Assembly: GCA_009823505.1 (NCBI GenBank)
Contig: VZQC01005691.1
Coordinates: 1,728,969 to 1,792,968 of the forward strand
DNA length: 64,000 nucleotides
Origin: Rhizomys pruinosus
Lineage: Eukaryota > Chordata > Mammalia > Rodentia > Spalacidae
Direction: 5' to 3'
Part shown: positions 56,773-64,000 of the stretch, in pieces
Numbering within the stretch: position 1 is the stretch's first letter
Layout of the letters: every line of letters begins with the position of its first letter
The notes under the pieces: generated by a model
Seen by the model: the letters and a program-made list of their open reading frames with translations, nothing else
What the model was told of the DNA's origin: nothing
Databases searched by the model: none
Translations under genes and position numbers: made by a program

Positions 56773-56922
56773 TAGCCAGGCATGGTGGCACACGCCTTTA
56801 GTCCGAGCACTCAGGAGGCAGAGGTAGGCGGATTCCTGTGAGTTCAAGGCCAGCCTGGTCTACAAAGTGAGTTCCAGGACAGCTGGGGCTACAAGTCTCA
56901 AAAAGACCAAAAAACAAACAAA
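56773..56922 (+). mobile_element. B1 SINE, third of a serial triple
   Basis: Sense B1 followed by ACAGTATCATTTA again (56925). Confidence 0.92.
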
Positions 56923-56939
56923 AACAGTATCATTTAAAA

Positions 56940-58299
56940 CAACTACCACTAAGGGGAGCAGTTGTGGGGAAGACAGGAACCTTCCAAACAAGGACTGTTA
57001 TGAATGCTGTGCCAGCCTGTGTGGCCGGTAGCATCGGGCAGGCCAGGTGAGACATGTCTCCCGTCTCCACCTCCTCTTCTGCCTCAGGGTGTCCCCACAC
57101 CTGCTCCTTTGTGCATCATGTGTAAAGTGACAGTGAGATAGTTCCATGTATAGTGCCAGCATGTGGCAAAAGCCCCATCAGAGTCAGTATAGAGTATAGA
57201 GCTGGGAGTCCAGAAGCCTGCTCAGAACCACACAGCAGGCACCAGCCATGTCTTTCCGGTGTCATCTTGAATGGGTATCCAGGCTCAGAGCTCAGATCAG
57301 GGACACCAACCCCCTTTTTCTTACTTGTACTTTGGTGTGGATTGTTGGTATTCCCACTGCAAGAGACGTGTAGACACATGCTCGGGCTGTAACTCCCATA
57401 GAGACTGGTTTTTACAGAATAAACAAAGGGCAAAACTGATATCATCCACCGTTCTAGGCAAAGGTCCACAGGATGAGAATAGAGGCCATGGAGTACCTGC
57501 CCGGCCTGCTCCGTGCTCCTGACAAACAATGAGAGACTCTGCCTTGTTGTGTTTTTGTTTTCTATAGAAATGGGAATACTGGGGATACAACTGTCCACAG
57601 CAGGGAAGCATTGGAAAGCATCCCAGAAGCTCGTGACCCTGTAAGCACTGAACTCTGCTGACAAGCAGAGGTCATGGAGCAGATGGTCCCACCTCACCCA
57701 TGGTTGGGCCAAGGCAGCAGTTGCAGTTCCAGAGCTTAGCCTGGCCTGAAGGGTTGCCATTGCTTAGAAGCAGCCTATTCAAACCTGCTTCAGAGTCTAG
57801 GACGGGATGATTTGTGGTCCTAGACATTTTGCTGTCTAATGCAGCTGACAGTGGAGGCTGGGGTAGTCAGCCGAGTCTCTTTGCATGCCAAGAGGCAGCA
57901 TAACCCTGAGCAGCAGCATATATAGATGAGTGCTGCCTAGGGCTGGCTAGCTGGGTTTCATGATGCAGACCATTGGTGGGTCACTGCCAGTATGCAGCAG
58001 TAACTTGAAGCAGACATTGATAGACATTCTAATCCTTATCCAGAGTACCTCATAGAAAATGAAAAGGGGGCTTTACAAACCAAGAGCTCTGCCAGGCCCT
58101 TCCTGACGCCAAGCCGTGGGTTTCCCAAGTCCCTGCATTCTAAGGACACCAAGGCATGGAGATGAACAGCTTCCTGTTCTTGTATTTTGCCAAAGTCCAG
58201 TGAAACAGGCTCTGTCTGGGAGGATAGCACCAAAGCCCTCTGAAGGAGGCAGGTTCTGCCTCAGTCTGAGAAGGACTGACTCAGAGATAGGGATAGCTT
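56940..58299. other. Intronic sequence without a supported gene
   Basis: A 214-codon minus-strand open frame (57116-57760) has no recognisable domain. Nothing else seen. Confidence 0.5.
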
Positions 58300-58309
58300 T
58301 TTAATATAT

Positions 58310-58492
58310 GTTTTATTATTTTATTTTATGTGTACGAGTGCATTGAGTACCCTCGGAGGTCAGAAGGGGGTGCCACATTCCCCTGGAACTGGAGTTACAG
58401 GTTGTTAGCTGCCATGTGGGTGCTGGGAATCGAACCCAGGTCCTCTACAAGAGCAACCAGTGCTCTTAACCACTGAGTCAATTCTCCAGCCA
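58310..58492 (-). mobile_element. Diverged B3-type SINE
   Basis: Antisense, shortened in the middle, ending GAGTCAATTCTCCAGCC. Confidence 0.85.
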
Positions 58493-58519
58493 CAGGGGAT
58501 TGTTTTTTTGTTTTGTTTT

Positions 58520-58590
58520 GTTGGTTGGTTGGTTGGTTGGTTGGTTTGGGTTTTTTTGTTTTTTTTTGGTTTTGTTTTTTTTTGGTTTTG
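58520..58590. repeat. (TTGG)n and T/G-rich low-complexity tract
   Basis: GTTGG units then GTTTTTTT-type runs, the tail region of the next antisense B1. Confidence 0.8.
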
Positions 58591-58738
58591 GTTTTTGGTC
58601 TTTTTGAGACAGGGTCTCCCTTTAGTCCTAGCTGGCCTGGAGCTCACTCTGTAGACCAGGCTGGCCTTGAGCTCACAGAGATCTGCCTGCCTCTGCCTCC
58701 CAAGTGCTGAGATTAAAGGTGTGTGCCACTACGCCCAA
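58591..58738 (-). mobile_element. B1 SINE
   Basis: Antisense nearly full-length B1. Confidence 0.9.
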
Positions 58739-58820
58739 CTCCCTGGGATAGTTTTAAACCACACATGCATGATATAAGGACTTGTCTGTAAGAAAATGTT
58801 CCTTTAAAAATCTGTTTTCA

Positions 58821-59041
58821 GGGGCTGGAGAGATGGCCTAGTGGTTAAGAGCACCGACTGCTCTTGCATAGGACCTGGGTTCAATCCCCAGCACCCACAT
58901 GGCAGCTGAGAACCGTCTTTAACTCCAGTTCCAGGGGAATCTGACACCCTCTTCTGACCTCTGCAGCATTGTACGACACAAGTGCACAAACCTACATGCA
59001 GACAGTACATGCATACACATAAAAAAAATAAATAAAATTTT
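58821..59041 (+). mobile_element. B3-type SINE
   Basis: Sense B3 without the duplication, inserted after AAAAATCTGTTTTCA, which recurs in damaged form after the tail. Confidence 0.9.
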
Positions 59042-59049
59042 TAAAAAAT

Positions 59050-60230
59050 TTTGTTTTCTAGAACTGTAGCCACCAGAGTTGTATAGTGCCGAGCCTCTGT
59101 TTCCTCTGTTATTGAGGACATCTTGAAACCAAAATTAAAAAAAAAAAAGACCGGGAGAGGACAGGATTTTGGATATATCCTGCTAAAAAAATGAAATTCT
59201 TTTAAAATTGTTTACTTTGTAGAAGAAAGGTTAGCATATCCGTTGGTGAAGAAGTGTGACAATTTTGCTTTTAAAAAAGGTATTTCAGAAACTAATGTTG
59301 GAATTTTAGGAATAGGACATTTTATTTTAAGACAGTTTGGAATTTTTTTTTACAAATAAATTCCATGTGTGATGGTTTGTATTTAAAATGAGATAAACAC
59401 ATCACTGTCTGAATCCCAGCATGCCAGTCTGTCTTCTCGACCGCAGGTGCTGGAAAGAGGCCAGCCAAACCCTGCAGCTGACCCCAGAAACTACCGAAGT
59501 CACACACATTCTTTTTACTTGGTGGCACCTGCCTGTTTCCCCATAGAACGCCCCACCACAGAGGGCGGTAGAGGGCCTGCGGTGGAGGCTTGGTGGTTAG
59601 GGTGCATAGTCAGCACAATAAAGTTTAAAAGTTGGGAGACCTGGTTTAATGGGTCTTATTACTTACAATCACAGAGCTGCTAACAAAAGAGGCACCTCTG
59701 GCGCCTCGGACCCCACTTTGTAGATGTGGATAACAACTTTTCAAAAAGACAGATAAAATATATCCATATGATTAGGTACTTAGAATTGGAGAACTCAGAT
59801 TTGTGAGCATAATTCCATGTGTTAGAGAAAAATTCCAGTCCCAGGTAGCTGTGGGGCTGAGGACTAGCTTTAAGGTTGGTCACATTCACAAGTCCCAGGC
59901 TGCACTAGTCACACCTCCAAGATCTCACCTTCCTGCTGTCTGGGCCTCCACAGCTGCGGGCTGCTGCCTGGCCCAGCCTTGCTATAGTATCCGGGGATCT
60001 TCACATCACAGATACTGGTGTTTGCGCTGGGGCGACTGGTAGCTTCTGGTGTGTTCTATGCACAGGAATTCAACTGAGGGAGAGAGTTCAGTCACACATA
60101 GCAAGCCACTGCTTGGCTGCTTCTAGACACACTTTCTGGGCTCTGGCTCAGCAAGGATGTTAGGCTGGTCCCTGGAGAAGGGGAACTCATAGTGCTTGTG
60201 TGCCAACTGCAAGGCCAGCTGTGCGTTTAG
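59050..60230. other. Intronic sequence without recognisable features
   Basis: No SINE, no coding homology, a short A run at 59139. Confidence 0.55.
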
Positions 60231-60234
60231 CCCT

Positions 60235-60565
60235 CTTACTTGAGGTAGTGATGACCATTCTCAAAACTTAACCACTTGGGTACCACCATTCTTGGCACCA
60301 ACTGGCTTGTGAGCACAGCAGGAGCCTTCTTTTCTTTCCAGTCCTGAACTGAGTAGCTGAGGGCTTCCTTTTGAAGGGGCGCCTCAGGAACACCCACCAG
60401 TTGGGAATATCTGCCTAGGAGCACAGGTCTCGGCTACAATGAGGCTTCTCCTTCTTGGGCCCTACAACCTTGAGGGTGTCCTTTCCGGCGCTGCCCCCGG
60501 CATCAGGCCTCTTGGCTTCAGGTTTCCTCTTCTTCATGTCCAGCTTCTGGACTTTTCCACAAGCC
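60235..60565 (-). pseudogene. RPL6-like processed pseudogene fragment
   Basis: On the minus strand the translation resembles the N-terminal third of ribosomal protein L6. It includes [14 protein letters not shown] and [10 protein letters not shown], which parallel the Lys-rich RPL6 start, and continues in another frame from about 60424 with GRYS and, near the end, VLTSQLVPRMVVPKW. RPL6 makes many dispensable retrocopies. At least one frameshift (around 60420), a stop ending the first frame at 60415, and loss of the rest of the protein show it is dead. No introns are seen in the matching part. Sequence 5' of about 60565 (to 60690, same frame) does not look like RPL6. It lies in Pard6g intron 2, antisense to the gene. 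The family call is from memory of the protein and is not a search result. Confidence 0.6.
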
Positions 60566-60569
60566 TTCT

Positions 60570-61980
60570 TCCAAGGTGACAGACAACAAGTTTTCTTGGT
60601 TTTTAAGAGAATTATCTTGCCAGCTCCTGTGACTATTTGCAGTTTGTTCTTTTCTTTTCTCTCAGCCAACCTTCCCTGCTGGTGGTCCATTTCTTTTTAT
60701 TCTACCATCAGTCTTTTGTTTGTTACAGCCACACAGTGAAGAAGGCCAATATCAGCATCAAGACTGCTGGGGGAGGGGGCAGGGCTCAGTCTCCTGCTGG
60801 CAAGGGCATGAGCCCGAGAAATGGGCAGCCTTTGAAGAGAGGGGTGTCAGGAAGAGAAATAGTTTCCTAGCCAGGTTTTTGTTGGCAAAGAAAGGCGCCG
60901 ACCTCCCAATCCATGCAGAGTAGGCCACGGTGAGGTGCAGACTCCACAGGACCCGCGTGCCGAACAGACACGTGTGTATCCAGAGAGCAGGGCCGTGGGG
61001 AGCCAGGCCTTTGATCTGAGCCCAGAAGTCCTTTCTTTACAGCTTTGTGTGTCAAATAGAAGAGGCTTAATATAAAAATAAATGTAATATGTTTTTCTAA
61101 CCTGAGAAAATGTTCTCTTCAGCGTTTCCAGACACCACCATCTACTCCTTTTTGTCTTCTAAAAACGTTGCTTTAGATCAAGCTCTTCGGCATATCCCTG
61201 GCGGGCTAATTCATCCAACGTGTTTTATCTTGCAGTAGCCTGCCACACCCTTACCTGTGCAAGGTGCCATGTCTCACCTCATCGGTCACTGACCAGAAAC
61301 AAGCAGAAATTATTCTCTAAGGAACTCTGTCAGGTCCCTGAGTGCTGGTTAGAACTGTTGTGCTAAGGAACTGTTGTGCTTACACACAGACGAGCATTGG
61401 GAGAGTCTGCTTGGGAATGAGTCCAAGATAGAACTAATTCTCTGTGGAAGACAAGATAACAGAGAGTCACTTGGGGACTCACTTGGGAAAGTTTCTAAGA
61501 AGCCCTCTAGTCCAGCCTTCTGTTTATCTCTGTGAAAGTTCCCGACAGCCCAGGCGCTGGTGGGTTTAACCCTTGTTTTCTGCCCTGCCAGCCTGCCAGA
61601 GACTCAAGCTTCCTTTCTTTTGTGAATTCTCTTTCCTGCATCTCTTACCTTCTAAATCATTGTTTGGATTCCCGTGGGCCAGTCTGGAGACACCTGTGCA
61701 GAGTTCATTTTAAGGAGGTGACCATGCTTGCACTTGACCTGGAGTGCACATGGAACCCATTCTACCTGGGCGGAGCTGGAAAGTGAAGTAGTTCAAAGTC
61801 ACTCCAGTGTTTCTGCATGTTGAATCCCAGTTATTACAGTCCTACCAGAATTCAGGCTGTCGGGAGGGGTAGTTGCAAGACAGGAGGAGTAAGTTGCAAA
61901 AGCAGGAGGAGCAGCAGCCTCGGGCTTCCTGATAACGCAATGTGTGCTTTTACTTCCTGCTCTTCTCTGACTGTGTAATG
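60570..61980. other. Intronic sequence before the last exon
   Basis: No repeat family or exon recognised. The open frame entering exon 3 (from 61988) begins before the acceptor and is not the protein start. Confidence 0.55.
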
Positions 61981-61982
61981 TG

Positions 61983-62024
61983 CTAATGTGCCCCTCTCAC
62001 TGTTCCCTCTCTTGATTGTTTCAG
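61983..62024 (+). promoter_or_regulatory. Pard6g: 3' splice site of the last Pard6g exon
   Basis: A CTAAT branch-point-like motif (61983-61987) is followed by a nearly uninterrupted pyrimidine tract and CAG ending at 62024. The spacing of about 38-40 nt is typical. The downstream bases AAGAGGCA complete the phase-1 Glu codon left by exon 2, which fixes this acceptor. Confidence 0.85.
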
Positions 62025-62881
62025 AAGAGGCAGACCATTACAGCTTTGGGGCAGGCACTCTGTCAAGGAAGAAGAAGGTGCTGGTGACACTGAGGGACGA
62101 GGGCCCACGTCGGCGCACCCACCTCGACATTGGCATGCCACAGGACTTCCGCCCTGTGTCCTCCATCATTGACGTGGACATCCTCCCTGAGACGCATCGG
62201 CGAGTGAGACTCTACCGACATGGCTGTGAAAAGCCACTGGGCTTCTACATTCGAGATGGCACCAGCGTTCGAGTGACCCCGCATGGCCTGGAGAAGGTAC
62301 CTGGCATCTTCATTTCCCGAATGGTGCCCGGGGGCCTCGCAGAGAGCACCGGGCTGCTGGCTGTGAATGATGAAGTCCTGGAGGTGAACGGGATTGAGGT
62401 GGCCGGAAAGACATTGGATCAAGTCACAGATATGATGATCGCCAACAGCCACAACCTTATTGTCACTGTCAAGCCTGCCAACCAGAGGAACAACGTGGTC
62501 CGTAGCAGCCGCACATCGGGCAGCTCTGTCCAGTCCACAGACATCACCGCCAGTCACCACAGCCTGACAGCTGCCCATATCCTACAGAATTTCCACCCTG
62601 AGGAGATGGAGAGTGATGAGGAAGCCGACATCGTCATTGAGGGGGTCCTGGAGCCTATGCCCATTCTCAAGACGCAGGGCGTAGCTCCAGGGAGCCTCTC
62701 CAGGGCCAATGGCACCAGCCTTGCTCACAGGCTGCATAGGGACTTGGCCCTGCATAGCTCTGGGAGGGAGAGCAACGGAAGCATCCACAAATTTCTCAGC
62801 TCCCTGAAACCAGAGCCCCGCAACAGCCTGATCCTCCCGCAAGGAGGGGTGGAGGAACACGGGCCAGCTATCACACTCTAG
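62025..62881 (+). CDS. Pard6g: Pard6g last coding exon: linker, semi-CRIB, PDZ and C-terminal tail
   Basis: This exon encodes 284 residues plus the completed Glu of PAR6 gamma. Numbering assumes 24 residues from exon 1. A basic linker (RKKKVL, about 113-118) precedes the semi-CRIB (about 133-152, with PVSSIIDVD), which in PAR6 binds GTP-CDC42/RAC together with the PDZ. The PDZ (about 157-250) has carboxylate loop PLGFYI, then [16 protein letters not shown] and [11 protein letters not shown]. In this family the PDZ binds Crumbs and PALS1 tails and is tuned by CDC42. A less conserved Ser-rich linker and acidic segment ([13 protein letters not shown]) follow. The tail [12 protein letters not shown] matches the PAR6 gamma C-terminus and separates it from PAR6 alpha and beta. 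Total length is about 383 residues, normal for the rodent orthologue. The frame is open throughout. An antisense open frame (62063-62578) is a shadow of this exon. Confidence 0.96.
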
Positions 62882-63975
62882 GGCTCAGGCCACTTGGGCA
62901 GACCGAGGTCCCAGACAGACTGTGTTGCAGCAGGACCTGAGGTGGAGAAAGCTTTGGGACAGCTGGTGACACTATTGGATGGATAGTGACTCCAAAGGGA
63001 AAATTTCCAAAGGGAAATATTTTTAAACTTTTATGCCAATTTTAAAGTAAGAAAAATAATTGTGTGCTTCATCTTTTATTCTTTTTTCTCTCCTTCATCC
63101 CTGTCCCCCGCCCAACCATATTCTTTATTTAAGCTTTTGGACAGAAATACTGTCTATTTTTATAGGATTTTTTTTCCCATAGAACTTAAAGTATACACAA
63201 CTGCACATGGCCTGGGCTAGACCTGCAGGTCCCAGCACCTTTGCAAAGTGAAAGAAAATACCTAGGTATGGAAAATACTTTATTTTAAATTTCTTAAATA
63301 CTTCATTTTTTAAAATGAAGTTTATCAATAACTTTTTTAAATAAGAGAGGCTCATGTTTTTAACCTAGTTCACACAGAAACATCTTGTGATGCTTGAGCC
63401 CTCTCCTGACCCAGCGTGGCTGTGACAAGATGAGAACTGTGTAGGGACAGATACTCCCACAGGTATGACAGGTTCCATCAGAGAAGAATGTCAGTTTTCA
63501 CATTGTTTACAGCCGCTAGTCAGTACTCCAGAAGCACTGGAGTCATGGTGCCCTTTATTTGTGGAGCCGTCCCAGCCTGTAACAGGCAGGCAGCCTCTGC
63601 TGGCTGGAAGGTAAGGCTGAGTGATCCAGGTGGGATTAAAAGCCAATGTTTGCATCAGTGTTTTTTGGGCTGACTGGTGAGGGCAGTTATAAGATGTGTT
63701 CAGAAGAAATGAGAAGGAACACCATAACTTCTGAAGCCCCACGGCAGTGGGGAGGGTGTGCCTGTTGCTTCTAAAACAACTGGTTCTTTTCTTAAGACAA
63801 GGTTAGAGCATGCTAATACCCATTCCTAGAATGGTGCTCAGTGGCAGGAATTCTCTTCTTTTAACTGAAACAATTCTTGTCAAAACATAATGGTTTTGAC
63901 AAATATTCATTATCACTTTCCTTTGACCTTAGAGGCTTATTGTTTGATCCAATTAAATTTTATATGAACTGTGAT
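62882..63975 (+). other. Pard6g: Pard6g 3' UTR
   Basis: Non-coding sequence from the TAG stop (62879-62881) to the predicted cleavage site. It is largely free of SINEs, unlike the introns, and AT-rich around 63000-63350, which fits a retained 3' UTR. The end is inferred from the ATTAAA at 63952 and a GT-rich element after it. Earlier or later poly(A) sites remain possible. Confidence 0.7.
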
Positions 63976-63985
63976 GTGTGTTTTC
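63952..63985 (+). terminator. Pard6g: Candidate Pard6g polyadenylation signal
   Basis: ATTAAA at 63952-63957 is followed about 13-25 nt later by TGTGATGTGTGTTTTC (63970-63985), the usual hexamer plus GU-rich arrangement. Cleavage would fall near 63970-63975. Confidence 0.6.
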
Positions 63986-64000
63986 TATTTGGGTACAATG

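Larger units (their letters stand above)
22184..62024 (+). other. Pard6g: Pard6g intron 2 (about 39.8 kb)
   Basis: The intron runs from the GTACGA donor at 22184 to the CAG acceptor ending at 62024. It separates the PB1 exon from the exon carrying the semi-CRIB and PDZ regions. It contains the repeats, the RPL6-like pseudogene and the LTR candidate listed separately. No internal coding exon was recognised. It also contains one unresolved base (N at 44631) that probably marks a gap. Confidence 0.9.

Noticed and set aside
57116..57760. 214-codon minus-strand open frame
   Set aside because: No recognisable domain, no splice or promoter context, and it lies in the intron of a + strand gene. Likely chance.
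62063..62578. 171-codon minus-strand frame over the last exon
   Set aside because: A shadow of the conserved Pard6g coding frame.

Overview
This window is nuclear DNA of a muroid rodent. It contains most of one recognisable gene, Pard6g (PAR6 gamma, cell polarity), on the + strand, and otherwise intron packed with retrotransposons. The rodent call rests on dozens of B1 (7SL-derived), B3/B2-type (tRNA-derived) and B4-type SINEs, plus rodent and older mammalian LINE-1 fragments. The SINE consensus differs from house mouse (for example TGGCCTAGCGG as the Pol III A box, and CTGTAGCCCCAGCT in B1), so Mus is unlikely. The species cannot be named from sequence alone.

Layout: bases 1-21960 are the downstream part of intron 1; exon 1 and the promoter lie before the window. 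Exon 2 (21961-22183) encodes most of the PB1 domain. Intron 2 (22184-62024) is about 39.8 kb. The last exon starts at 62025, encodes the semi-CRIB, PDZ and C-terminal tail, stops at 62881, and has a 3' UTR of about 1.1 kb ending near 63975 after an ATTAAA signal. Joining exons 2 and 3 through the canonical splice sites keeps the frame (a split Glu codon) and gives 359 residues. With about 24 residues expected from exon 1, this is the normal PAR6 gamma length. The gene looks intact.

The introns hold several antisense ancient L1 blocks (about 1080-4760, 41090-41470), sense L1M blocks (25115-25525, 52000-53490), a younger antisense L1 3' piece (about 43960-45672), an RPL6-like processed pseudogene (60235-60565, minus), a candidate degraded LTR retroelement with a tRNA-Phe-like primer-binding site (39797-40052), a three-copy 100-bp minisatellite (32221-32523), a long GGA/GAA purine tract (33597-33722) and several microsatellites. 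No second protein gene, structural RNA gene or CRISPR array is supported.

The most important structural observation is a direct repeat of about 7.5 kb: 6475-13855 recurs at 13992-21470 across a single N (13977). The second copy is almost identical in unique DNA but full of indels inside its SINEs and microsatellites. The first copy ends in an orphan fragment with a missing target-site duplication. I read this as an unmerged assembly overlap filled with long reads, not a real tandem duplication. The other N (44631) appears to hide missing L1 sequence. The most interesting biology is in the SINEs: a B3 subfamily with a 17-nt internal duplication, B3-B1 composites sharing one target-site duplication, and three B1 elements inserted one after another at one target site. 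I found no convincing undescribed gene system.
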